The notes under the pieces were generated by a model. The model did not search any database and was not told where the DNA came from. It saw nothing but the letters and a program-made list of their open reading frames with translations. A DNA stretch of 64,000 bases from Astrothelium macrocarpum (lineage: Eukaryota; Ascomycota; Dothideomycetes; Trypetheliales; Trypetheliaceae), in NCBI GenBank assembly GCA_021030915.1, contig JAGEMR010000015.1, positions 186,001 through 250,000 on the forward strand. The letters run 5' to 3'. A program made the position numbers and the translations under genes. Of the stretch, positions 11,293 through 22,722 are shown in pieces; position 1 is the stretch's first letter; each line of letters opens with the position of its first letter.

Positions 11293-14200
11293 TTACCTGC
11301 ACAACGGACACTGCAAATGCTGGCGAGGCTCTGCGGCTACTAATTTAGCCGACACGCTTCCACCCGATCTCGCCTCTTCTTCCTGATACAGCGGCTCTAG
11401 ACAGCGCTTGTGAAAGAGATGTCTACATGCAAACACCAACAATGTTCTCGCACCAACACCACCCTCACTATCATTCCCGACACCACCTTGCGTATCACCT
11501 TGAATCCCATCGCCCCCTCCAGTACTATTCTCTTGAAAGCCAACTTCTCGTCTCTTACCATTGCCCCTCATTTGGCCTCCACCCTGCACAGCATTCACCC
11601 CACCCCACCTTCCTCTCCGACGACCATTCTCCCTTTCCATCTGTACTTCCCACGCGGTAAACACACCGCTTGCTCCTGAATCCACACCGGCACCCCATGC
11701 TCGCTGCCCACAGCCCTCGCAACGCCCCCCTGCGACCCCACCGCGCGGTCGCCAACCTCTTTCGCGCTCCTCCTGGAGCCGAGCAACGCTGCCAAACACG
11801 TCGGTGTCGAGGAGCTGGTTCGTGAGCTCGAGAAGCGTGGACTCAAACGCATAGGCTGAGAATATGTCTGCTAGGATGAGGCGGAGGTCTGACAGTGTCG
11901 GCGACGTTGCAGAGGCGCGGGTGAGGAAGGCTGTAAGGATAGGAAGGAAGGATGTCGATGTTTGTGGACGGCGAGAGGTTGATCGGGATCGGGATCGAGA
12001 TGGATGTGGGGAAGGTTTACGTCCAGTCAATGGCAGCTCAGACTTGGAGGAAATCGACCGAGTAGCAAATGTAGCTAGCAGTGCCGTGAAGGTCTGTTGT
12101 GTGATCATTCTTAGACTTAAGATGACCTTATCTGTGTCAAGGCTTTGCGTTGATTCGGAACGGATTTTGGAATCGGCTCGTTGTGCGGAAGTAGAAACAT
12201 GCCGGGTGATTGTAAATACTGAGCTAAGAAGATCCAGCCACAGTAGCTCATCAGGGGCAAGGTCTTCTTCCCGCACTCGCGAAATGGGGTGCTTTCCATC
12301 CTCTGCTGATCTGTTGCTTATTTTTGTCTGTCCCTGACATAACCATACACCAACTTTTGCGTATTTCTCAATGGCCTCAAAAAGATCTCTTGCAGCCTCC
12401 TCCGTGTTGCCCGTATCAGGGCTTTCGGATGCTGCATCGACTAGTCCAGTGAGCGCAACATCTAACGTGTTGAGGTGCTTCACCAAACGATCCATAGCGT
12501 CTCGCACTAGACCATCTCGGGCTATCAACACGACAGCAGCATCAATAACCCCATTCCTCTCCATTTCGGGAAGAACGTTACTGAGCCGAAGATCCTCAGA
12601 TTTGAGTTGTCCAACAAAGTCTGCTACGTGGGCAGGGTCGTATTTACACATAAGCTGTACGTAGCGGTCTACTAGTTCCGAGGACGACGACGAAGAAAAA
12701 TCATATGTAGTCTCATCAGAACTACTTGTCTCTGGCTCAAGTAAGGTCCGTAGAAAAACATATTGATCTCGAGAGTCGTTGAAGGCGTCGAATGCGGCAT
12801 GTAATATATTTGGAGCATAACCTCCAATGACCTGGGCGGCCCTCACCGTATCAATACTTGCCAAGTCCTGGGCATGATCAACGATGACCTTTTCCACTTC
12901 TCGTCTTTGATTCTTCGCAACATCATGATTAGACCTTAAACAATCCTCGATGCAGCTGAAGACATCCTCCCGGTCTTTTGGGTCCTCAAAGTACGTTTGG
13001 AGAAGGCTGGCAAATTCTCTTTCTGATCTGTAGATGGACTTCAGAATTTGATAGAATCCGGCCTTTTGGAATAGAGGGATGAGCGACTTGAGATCCGAAG
13101 GGTGATAGACCGAGAGGAGGTACTCAACGCTAAGTTGGCAATCGGCGGCAAGATATGGACTGGGATACTGACATAGACCGACAAGGATGCCATGTAGTTG
13201 GGACCCGGAAAGCAAGATGAATTGGGGAAATTTAGCAATGTTGCGAGCAATGAACATGTGGAGAAAGATGGTGTGGTGGACCGGATATTCTTGTGGGTTC
13301 ATCAGATCTAGTAAGACACTGATTACATATTGGCGAGTTATGTCTGGTCCGGAAGAACCGTTATGACTGATTTTTTGACCGTCGGCATGCCCATTCAATA
13401 GCTGATCCTGACCGCCATTCAAGAAACTGTCCTCAAATGCCTCATTCAGCATGCTCATGAAGCTGCCGGTATCGAAACGTAAGAGAAGTTGAATGTACGG
13501 AAAGCTTGGTTCCTGTTCACCTTCATTCTTGGTACGAAGCACCTTTCCAGTTGGTTCTGGCCACGTGCTCGATTTTGAGGAAAATAAGAAATGATAGAGA
13601 TCTGTCTGGGCTTTAGTTGCATCGGCGTCTAAAAGATATCCACCTCCGGGGTATATGCGTCCAGTGAGAGCAAATGCAAGGTAAGGAAAGACTTTCATCG
13701 CAGATTCTTGGTACACGAATCCAACATCGCTCGAAGTGTCTAACCTGTTGTTTTGGATAAGCTTGATTAACGATAACAGTTCCACCAACGGAGTAACATA
13801 GTCGCCAATTGCTTGGTTCCAGACATGAATGAGGGCGTCATATAGATTGTGTTCTTTGAAAAGAGTTGCTGCGGAATCAATGTCCATGGTTCTTGCATCA
13901 AGTCGGCATATCATTTCTTCTAACCTCGTATCTTGATTGATGGAAGTGAAATGTGTGATAAGGTCCTTGAACAATGTGGGCGGCAGCGTTGTGATCCGTC
14001 CATCTAGAATCGCTGGTTCTGATGCTTCGAGAAGAATAGGTTCACAAAACGCCTCCTCATATTGCTCATAAATGTCTACTAGAAAGAACTCCAATTGGTC
14101 CATGCTAATACAAGCATGTAGACTTTCCACAGTCAGCTGTTGTAGTCTTCTTGTTGATGAATCGTCTGCTTCAGCAGTTCTGAGTCGGGTCAATTGATAT

Positions 14201-16185
14201 CTAGTCGATGCAGATATCATATCCATGAGTTTTTCCTGCACCAATGAATGTCTCGGTTCGTCCTCCTCAGGCAGACCAACAGTAAGTCTGTCAGTATCGC
14301 CTGTGTAGTATGATGTGGCCAATGATATTGCGCCAATGAAGTCACCGTCTTCCATAAGCGCCATTAAACGATCTGCCCAGTTTGATAGAGTTCCAATAGA
14401 AATATCGTCGAATCCAAGTAGAAAAAGGCGTCCCTTGTATGCTCGAAAACTCATGTGAAATGCGTCAGCAATCACGCCATGCAACGAAATATCATCTTCA
14501 TCAAGGTTATCCACAACAGGCTGTAGCTGCCGAGAAAATAGATCATTGTGATAAATATGTTTGTACAAGAGATCAAACGAATCTGTAACGCGAAGGCTTC
14601 CGTCTTCTAGGATTAACAAACGCTGACTTATCGTCAGAATACCAAGGACAGACCGACTCAACCACTGTATTGCAACCATTGCTTCTTCGTTCTTCCATCG
14701 ACTTCTCGGGCGAAATCGCAAAATGGGCGGTTTGTCTTTTTCAGAATCGCCAGGTTTTCCCATGTCTTCAACATCTAAAACGGTAAGGACATTCGACCAA
14801 CAGTAGGCCAATTTAGTTAGCGAATAGGCAGGAGAGGCCTTGGTGTCTTGGCCCTTAAGCTTCACAGTGGGAAACCAAGCGAGACACCCGCTGAGGGCAC
14901 TGTGGGGAGCAATCTCCTTTGGCCGTGGAGCCTTGTACTGCGTCTGTGCTACCGGGGTAGTCGAAACGATAACAAGCAAATATGGCGTCAATAACGCAGT
15001 TAGCCCCATTGGATCTGTCGGTCTTTCTACATTGCCAAGTGGTAAAGCAGAAAAGGCAAGGACTGAACTCGGTCTTCGCGGTCTGTCCTCGGGCTGTGGT
15101 CCAGCGGGATAGCGCCCGAGAATACGAGTAGTCTTAATGGTTCGTACAACCGGCCCGAGACCCCTGGTTGCAAGATGGGAGAAAGCCATTCCTCCGTCAT
15201 CAGCAGAGACTAGTGCAGTATGCCGCGTGCCCAGAAAAGCTATATGCAAGATTGCGCTACCAGATACATGGCCGTCTGCATGTCGTCTATCCATCAAATT
15301 GCGGTCGATTGGGGAAATTTGTAAAAAGGGCTTGGTAGGTCGAGCAAGTTCCCACGTAAAGATAGACCCATTTGTATGTCCACTAGCAAGCGTAGAATAG
15401 TCTGCAGAAATGGCGACGGATGTGACACTACCACTTTCTGCGGCTAGGATTTATCAGCTGTTGAGCTCATGAGAATGCACACACGGAACTTTACCCTGCG
15501 TGCTGGGCCCGATAATGACTTTGAGAGTTTGTTGATAATCAAAGACTAAAATGTATCCTTTCGACGTTCCAATCACCAGGGAAGCCGCCACAGCAAGGCA
15601 TGTTGGTCTTCCAAAATTTCGCTTTCCGATCTCAGAGAAGATTTGACCCGTAGTTTTCTTGAGTTTCGACCATCGTACCACCTCCCAGGGTGCTTGTGGC
15701 GTATCCGATTCTAATCCTACGCCCCCTCCAATGCATGGTAGATTGGACGATAGAGATGACTGGCGAGAGCCTGGGGATAGAAAAGCCGGTGATAGGTTAC
15801 GGGGAGATTGTAAAGGTGAGGAGGACAATCGGGAATGAAACCGTCTGTCAAAAGGCTGTAATGAGCCAGACTTCGTTCGGGACGGAATTGCGCGAGAAGC
15901 GGGAACACTGCTGCCAGGTGATGATAAAAGAGAGCCTTGGATCGAAGGTGTATCGTCTGGTATAGACAATGATCCATTCAGACTCGCGGGCGAACTTGGC
16001 TCTATGGGCCCCGGGTCGAAGGCTATGCCATCAGTTTCTTGTAGATCGTCCACTATTACTGAAGAGCCGTTTCCATCCTCCTCTTCTGGATCCAATTGCC
16101 TTAGGTCCTGTTCCCGCGCCAACTCGTCTGCTAGGACATCTTCATTCTCACCTCCACCACCACTATCGCCAGCGACGGCGCTCAT
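11293..16185 (-). CDS. VPS8: CORVET tethering complex subunit Vps8
   Basis: Large Rab5-effector subunit of the CORVET tether, acting in endosome-to-vacuole traffic. Two exons, 15495-16185 and 11293-15443, with a 51-nt intron (15444-15494); splicing gives AAESGSVTSVAISADYS, a WD-type block. The product is 1,613 aa. Residues 1-170 are acidic and Ser-rich. A beta-propeller follows (motifs SGHTNGSIFTWE, LHIAFLG), then a long alpha-solenoid with the Vps8 core. The C-terminus is a RING-H2: CEGC at 1472-1475, then CRHLFHKRC, then CPLC at 1609-1612. The second and third zinc ligands are 94 residues apart, filled with Gly-rich sequence, much longer than usual. The gene is divergent from the GPALPP gene. 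The start at 16185 is the only good ATG. Confidence 0.92.
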
Positions 16186-16564
16186 CTGGTGCTTGGCCGC
16201 ACTTTCATGTCTTCAGGCATATCACATTGCCAACGTAGTCCTACGCAATCAGAAGAAAAGATACAACCTGGGAGTCGTATGCAGCGGGAGCGGAGGTGTA
16301 GGTTTCGAAGGATGCGCGTCACCAGTAGGAGCGCAGAGGAAACTTTCACCGACGTCACTACTAAAATGGAGATGATGAAAATTATAAGAGCAGTCTATCG
16401 CTGCAAAGACGCGATAAGTGTTCCATGTATCGGTTGGCTAATTCGTCTGTTCACCAAAGGCGGTAACGCTTGGCAGAATTTCCCCATGATGTTAATGGGC
16501 ACGAGGAGTCTCTTATCCTCTATATGCAGCTGGAAATTTCAGACGTTCCGGTTCAGCTTTCAGA
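16186..16564. promoter_or_regulatory. Shared promoter of VPS8 and the GPALPP gene
   Basis: A 379-bp divergent intergenic region. I see no convincing TATA box; the region must serve both start codons (16185 minus, 16565 plus). Confidence 0.5.
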
Positions 16565-17500
16565 ATGTCTACTATAGGCCCCGAGTTACCCCCTCATCTC
16601 CTAGGGAAGAGAAAACGCCAATCAGGTGATGATAGTGCAGAGAAACAGGCTGCACCTCTGGCTTCAAGTTCAGAATCTGGAGAAAAGCAAAGACGAATCA
16701 TAGGTCCTGCCGCTCCACCTAATCTACTTGACGAGAAACCTTCCGATTCCCCTAATTCTATCTTGCGCGAGGAAGAAAGCGACAGCGATGACGATTATGG
16801 TCCAGCTCCCTCATCAGTGTCTCAAGCAAAGGTATGTGATCATAACGAACTTCTTGAGAACAAACCATTAACTACAACAGAGCGCCATAAGAGGCGAGTC
16901 CCAAGATCCAGATGAGAATACAGCATCGGAACAAAATGGCTCAAAGCGCGACAGTTGGATGATGATCCCGCCAGAGGAAGATGGCTTGGCTGCGCGAATG
17001 GACCCAACCAGAGCACGACCACGAAAATTCAATACAGGCAAGGGCGGTAGAGCACCCAATCATGGAGATGGAATAGATGCTAGCTGGACAGAAACACCAG
17101 AGGAGAAGCGCAAGAGATTGGCGGACCAAGTTATGGGGGTCGAAAAGCCCACGGCATCGTCTACTCTAGCAAGCAGCAGTAAACGAGAAGAGGAGGATGC
17201 AAGCACGAAAAAAAGGATACGAGAACACAACGTAAGCGAGATTGTTCTATCAATATCTTGTAGTCCAAGGAGCGCTCCAAAAACTAATAGCAAGTGTAGG
17301 AGAAAACTCGTGGGAAATCGCTGTATGAGGAGCATCGGCAGAAGCAGGGAAGTAGCAAAGAGGATGATCCAAGCAAAAGAGCATTCGATAGAGAAAAGGA
17401 CATTAACAGGGGAATGAGGATTGGGCATGCGCAGCGCAAAGAAATGCTGAATCGCGCAGCTGGCTTTGGCTCCCGTTTCTCCGGGGGTGGGTATTTGTGA
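16565..17500 (+). CDS. GPALPP-motif / DUF3752 protein
   Basis: Probable nuclear protein of the GPALPP1/DUF3752 family, function poorly known. Exons are 16565-16831, 16881-17231 and 17300-17500, all joined in phase 0 across introns of 49 and 68 nt. The product is 272 aa. GPALPP-type repeats are visible at residues 5-10 (GPELPP), 47-52 (GPAAPP) and, decayed, 79-84 (GPAPSS). The middle has RDSWMMIPPEEDG and FNTGKGG. The C-terminus carries the family block FDREKDINRGMRIGHAQR and ends FGSRFSGGGYL, which fixes the last exon and stop. The middle is rich in Lys and Glu. It is transcribed away from VPS8. Confidence 0.88.
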
Positions 17501-17948
17501 ACAAATGACGCTTTGCACCGAAGAAAGGAAGGCTTATTGCTCAATAATCTTGTCTAAGATGCTTTCTTATCATTATCACCTCATTGCGACGGATATCAGG
17601 GCTACGTTCAGGGCTGGAACATTACCCCAAACTGCTTCGGCTACTAAATCTGGTCCATTTTAATGAACCTTTGGCTCTCATTTTCTAAAATCCTGACTTT
17701 TTTCATCTATGATTCGTCGCGCTGCAAATTTCGCAATAATTTGGGTTGTAAAGCGTCTCAAGATGTCCTGAGACGCGAAGTGTTCGGCTTCAAGCTGAAG
17801 CGCTTCAAGCTCGGGATGTTCCACCACCGCCGCGCAATCTATCAAAAGTCAATCATGCCCACATACATACGGATTGCATTTGCGAGCTCATTTTCTTATT
17901 CATTCTCTTTTGCTTTGCTCTTATTTTCACCAGTTGTGTTGTTGCAAG
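17501..17948. other. Intergenic or 5' leader with nested palindromes
   Basis: About 450 bp between the GPALPP stop and the PY-motif membrane protein start. No gene is seen. It contains a cluster of inverted repeats at 17753-17807, annotated separately. Confidence 0.5.
17753..17807. repeat. Cluster of nested inverted repeats
   Basis: Arms GCGTCTCA (17753-17760) and TGAGACGC (17769-17776) are exact reverse complements with an 8-nt spacer. Ten bases on, GCTTCA (17787-17792) pairs with TGAAGC (17796-17801), and TGAAGCGCTTCA (17796-17807) is a perfect 12-bp palindrome that reuses the same arm. The cluster lies 142-196 bp before the ATG of the next gene and could be a regulator site or leader hairpins. 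Confidence 0.4.
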
Positions 17949-18667
17949 ATGTTCGACTCAATCAAAATTCTCGAGTCACGCCAATTCTTTGCATGTGATC
18001 CCCAAGTTGATGATTGCAACGGTGAGGTTGGCTGGTGGTTTTCACCGGTAACTTGTGCCCATACGGAGTATGTGGGGCTTGCACTGATTGATTGTAGACC
18101 GCTGTTGCTATCAAGTGGGCAATTCTCGGAGGACTATTTCTTGCATTCTTCTCATATATATTTATTGGCTATATCCACGCCAGGAGGCGGGTCAAGAGAA
18201 ACTTACCCCCTCTAAGATATCACCGAGTATGTTGCCATGCCATCGAAGAAAGATGTGCCTTCTAACCTTTTGCTAGTGGATGGTATCCAGATATACTGAT
18301 CGACCATCCACGCAAAATCCTCCTCCGCCTCCACCACAATACAGTTCCAATATGGATCCCAACAACTTTTATGGAAACTTCAATGCTCCTCCAGGTACGT
18401 TCACAACGAAAAGTTGAGATCGAGGAGTGACCTCTCATTAATGTTTGATTAGCATACAACTCCGATTCGCCGCCCCTGTACCAGCCGCCAAGTAACACCC
18501 CAAAGCCGGCACCATCAGACTCTCAAGATATTGAGATGCAAACACCAGCTTCGAGGCAGCAAAATGTATCTGCTACAGCTGCAGCTGCAGCAAGCAAAGT
18601 CACGCAGCCAGTGAGAGCACTCTGGACCAAGGGTTCCAGTGCTCTGCAAAATATGCGGAGGAAGTGA
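17949..18667 (+). CDS. Single-pass membrane protein with three PY motifs (RCR-like)
   Basis: Four short exons, 17949-18047, 18098-18226, 18277-18394 and 18453-18667, none of which stands out as an open frame alone. Joined, they encode 186 aa. Residues 1-33 are a short N-terminus (ACDPQVDDCNG). One membrane span follows at about 35-61 (AVAIKWAILGGLFLAFFSY), then a basic stretch RRRVKRNLPPLRYHRW, then a Pro/Gln/Ala-rich cytosolic tail. The tail has three PPxY motifs: PPQY 95-98, PPAY 114-117 and PPLY 122-125. This plan matches fungal RCR-type adaptors, which recruit Rsp5/NEDD4-family ubiquitin ligases through WW domains to control traffic of plasma-membrane proteins. Family assignment is inference. 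The last exon may instead splice at 18663 (GTGAGT) to an acceptor at about 18704, changing only the final residues. Confidence 0.78.
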
Positions 18668-19333
18668 GTCGGGGTGTACTTCTAATAATTCTTCTTTCGT
18701 TAGCGTTGTACGATAGGCTATCACTTGACCGGAAACGTCAGCAATGAGCATAGATACCTTTTCACCAAGCTTAGCGGTGACTGTATTTAGCAATAAACGG
18801 GCCAGGTTGCCATATATAATAGATTCATCGTTTTCAATCTTACAGTGTTTTCACATACTACTTGCGAGATTGCCAGACTCCATATCGCTTACACGCCTTG
18901 CGTTGCTCTCAATCTATCACACACTTTTACACGGTATTGCATTTAACATCGCAACCCTGTCTCATACTCAATACTACCCTTGACGCACGCTTTCTGGTGT
19001 CGAACTCTGTAAGATAGCGAGTTTGATATCTTACGAGATGTTGCCCTGTTATATTCTCAAGTTTTGTCTCAGAGGAGAGCCTGATGCGTCTCATAGAAAA
19101 GTTGGTCTAGAAAGTTGTACAAATTTGAGGTGCCCCGGAACGGATCTAAAGTACATGCTTTCTTATTCTAGCTAAAACAACAGCTTGATATATTTTAACA
19201 TTTGCCAGAATCGAATTAGAGGACTGACCACGCTGCGCTCACAATATGGTGAGAGAGAGCATGGACGACACATGCCTCTTGCTCATCTCTGATATACGCC
19301 ATCCTTAGAGATCTATACACCGGAGAAAAGGCA
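18668..19333. other. Convergent 3' flanks, no gene seen
   Basis: About 670 bp between the stops of the PY-motif gene and ALA1. It is AT-rich and short frames lack any motif. Confidence 0.5.
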
Positions 19334-22300
19334 CTAGAGCTTAAATTGCTCCAGATACTTTTGTGCGGTTTCTAGACCCTCATCCAGTTTCTCCACGTGG
19401 ACACCGTTGCCAACACTGGTAGGACCCTTCCCCCCAGCTTTGCCCCCAATCACAGAAGATACGGCTTCAGTCCAGCCAGACGCTGATGCCCCTGCTTTGC
19501 TAAGATCCTATATGCACGTCAGAACATAAGAGCGATTCACGTCACTACCACCAAGACTTACTGCAGCAACATGACAACCATGCACGACTCTCCCCTCAGC
19601 ATTGTCGGCCGATATGAGGTACACACTTTTGTCCTTTTTCTTCTTGGCAATCTCCTTTAGCGTCTCGTTGATTGCTTTTGGATATTGTACCTTCAGAACC
19701 AGGCCCTTGCTCCCTTCATTCTTTGTAAAGTACTCGTTAACGCTGTCTACGAGCTCTTTATTCTGTTTTTTTATCGCTGCCTTTTGCTCGTCAAGGATTG
19801 ATTTAGTAATTTTTGCCAATTTTTCCTTGAGTTTTGTCTTTGTGACTGCAGAGATACTAGCTCCATTCAGTTCAGCCTGGGTTGTTTTAACGAGTTGCTC
19901 TTTTTCAGGCCCATAGGGTGTCCTTTCGAGTCGATCCAGCTGAGATGCATATTCCGAAGCTTGGCGTTGCACGTTGTAGGCAGCTTGGCCAGTAAAGGCG
20001 ATAATGCGACGAATGCCTTTGGCAATACCGCTTTCTTCGACGATGACAAGCTCTTTGATTTCGCCTGTCTTGCCGACGTGCGTGCCTCCACAAAATTCCA
20101 CACTATATTTTCGCCACTGTGGATTTTTGACATTTTCGATCAGTTGCTCGACGGGAATTCCGACAGAAACAACGCGAACAGGGTCGGGATATTTTTCGCC
20201 AAACACTGCACGTATGCCCTCTATCTCCTGGGCGATTGCAAGTGGCACATCCTTTGCAAAGACCTCGCCATTCTTACGAATGTAGTCAGAGCAAAGGTTC
20301 TCAACTTTTTCGAGATCTTGGTCAGCAACACCCGACCCGTGAGAAAAGTCAAACCGCAAGCGATTAGGTGCAACAAGTGAGCCTTTTTGATGTATACCAT
20401 CCCCGAGAACTTCTCGGAGACCATAATTCAGCACATGAGTTCCTGTATGGTTCTTTCGTATAGGACCTCGGCGTTCTTCGTCAAATTCGCAGATGACTTC
20501 ATCGCCAACTGACAGGGACCCGTATTTCAAAAGTCCAGTGTGTAGGATATATCCTGCTTTGACCTTCACATCATGAACATCAAAATCGGCGGAGCCGTCT
20601 ATCAAAAGCTTGCCTGTATCGGCTTCTTGTCCGCCCTGCTCGGCATAGAAATTTGTCTTGTCAAGGATGACGCCAAATTGTTCGCCCTGCGGTATCTCCG
20701 AAGAGCTTTGGGGGAAATTTCCTTCGTGGAATAATGCGACCACCTTTGCAATGATATCGCCCTTTTCGAATTTGGGCATGTCGTCTGTTTGAGAGACCTC
20801 TTCCATTTTCTGAAGCTTTCCCAGAGATATCGTATCAAGCTCAACTTTCTTCTCACCTTCCTTCTTTGCACCTTTACTAGCCTCTCGAGCCTTTTCTTGT
20901 GCTTCGTCAACTTCATTATCATCTATCGTGAGCTTTCGTTCCTCTGCCATGAGCTTTGTGAGATCGACAGGGAAGCCAAATGTGTCATATAAACGCCAGA
21001 CGTCCGATCCGGGCAGTTTATTCGAGCCAGATTGTTTTGCTTGCTGTGCGTATTTCTCAAACTGTGCTTCTCCACGATCCAAGGATCGAGCAAACGATTT
21101 CTCTTCCTGGTCAAGAATCTCTTTTAATTCGGCCTCGTGCTCTTTTACTTGTGGGAACATACTGCCTATCTGCTCGACTAGCGTAGGCACGAGCCGAGAA
21201 AAGAAATTGCCGATTTCTGCATCAAGTTTGTTTCTAGCATATCGTGCACCTCTTCTGAGGACCCTGCGCACAACATAGCCTTGACCTGTTGGTCCAGGCA
21301 CTGCTCCGTCAGTGATCGCAAATGAAAGCGTTCGCACATGATCTGCCACAACTCTATACGCTGTATCGATTTGATCCACGTCATCATCCCCGAATTTGCC
21401 TTGGTATTCACGCTTTCCTGTCAGCTCCTGAATGGTCTTAAACAATGGAGTGAAGACATCAGTATCATAGTTTGACGACTTGTTTTGCAAGACTGAGACC
21501 AATCGCTCAAAACCCATACCTGTATCCACATGCTTATTCGGTAGTGGTTTTAGTGATCTGTCTGGTTCTCGATTGTATTGGATAAAGACGTTGTTCCAAA
21601 TCTCCAGAACATTTGGGTCGTCTTGGTTGACAAGGTCTGCTGCATTTCGACCACCTATCCTATCGTAGTGGATCTCGCTGCAGGGACCACAAGGACCTTG
21701 GTCACCCATTTCCCAGAAGTTATCTTTCATGTTGCCGGAAAGAATATGGTCATCAGCAACTCCAACTGACTTCCAAAGCTCCTTTGCTTCGAGGTCAGGC
21801 TCAAGACCACCGGCCTCATTGCCCTCGAAATATGTAACATAGAGTCTATCAGGTTGCAGGCCAAAGACCTTGGTCAGAAGTTCCCATGAGAAGTGGATTG
21901 CATCCTTCTTGAAGTAATCGCCAAAACTCCAATTACCGAGCATCTCAAAGAAAGTCTATAGGCATGCTTCAGTACAAGTCCAGGTGCAATAAGTCGACTG
22001 TGGGCTTACATGATGATAGCTGTCCTTGCCGACATCGTCAAGGTCATTGTGCTTTCCACCTGCACGAATACACTTCTGAGAATTCACAGCCCGCTTAAGG
22101 CTAGCAAATTCAGAGCTTGGATCCGTGGTCCCGAGGAAAATAGGCTTGAACTGGTTCATACCAGCATTTGTAAATAGCAAGGTTGGGTCATTGTGAGGGA
22201 CAACTGATGAGGAAGGGACTACGGATTCATCAGAGTTGAAAGTTCGAGATTAGCGTTTGCATCCGAAAAGATGTACCGAATTTGTGTCCATTCTTCTCAA

Positions 22301-22592
22301 AATAGTTGAGAAAGGTGTTGCGGACCTTCAGAGCAGTCCAATCGGGCTGCTCTTCAGTGGCCGTAACCATTGCAGAATTATTTCTCTTAGACCCACAGCA
22401 AAGAGATGCCGTTTGGAAGCGCGATTGACTGCTTGTCAGAGCTGACGTGATAATATATCGTAGGTTGGGAGGATCTTTGTGGAATCTGGAATTAAAAAGA
22501 GCTGTCACGAAGCTTCGAGAACGATTTGACCACTGCACTTTATCAGTGGAAATACCGCGCGTGAAACACACACCCTTAATCGACACAACCAT
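19334..22592 (-). CDS. ALA1: Alanyl-tRNA synthetase, probably dual cytosolic/mitochondrial
   Basis: Class II alanyl-tRNA synthetase. Exons are 22277-22592, 22010-22218, 19562-21955 and 19334-19507, with introns of 58, 54 and 54 nt. All joins restore conserved text: NGHKFVPSSSVVPHNDPTLLF and [20 protein letters not shown]. Order of domains: aminoacylation core, editing domain with zinc motifs HTGTH and CGGTH, a Lys-rich helix, and the C-Ala domain (RVVHGCHVAADLSKAG). From the ATG at 22370 (MVTATEEQPDW) the protein is 956 aa, the length of cytosolic yeast Ala1. An in-frame upstream ATG at 22592 adds 74 residues rich in Ser and Arg with few acids, a likely mitochondrial presequence. I therefore expect both forms from one gene. 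The in-frame codon further up at 22625 is TTG, not ATG. It diverges from the gene at 22723. Confidence 0.95.
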
Positions 22593-22722
22593 CAAACTCT
22601 TCCAGAACCCTGGGTCGTCATGCAACCTCTTCTAGACTGCGCTTGCCTCGGCTTCTGAGAAGATTACTATCGTCGTGCTTCAGATAGTGGCAGGTAGAGG
22701 AACTCGAAGGTGATGGATGCAA
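22593..22722. promoter_or_regulatory. 130-bp bidirectional promoter of ALA1 and its neighbour
   Basis: Only 130 bp separate the upstream ALA1 ATG (minus) from the next ATG (plus). Both 5' leaders must be very short, or they overlap. Confidence 0.5.

Noticed and set aside
22593..22625. A longer ALA1 start at 22625
   Set aside because: That codon is TTG in the genomic sequence; the first in-frame ATG is at 22592.
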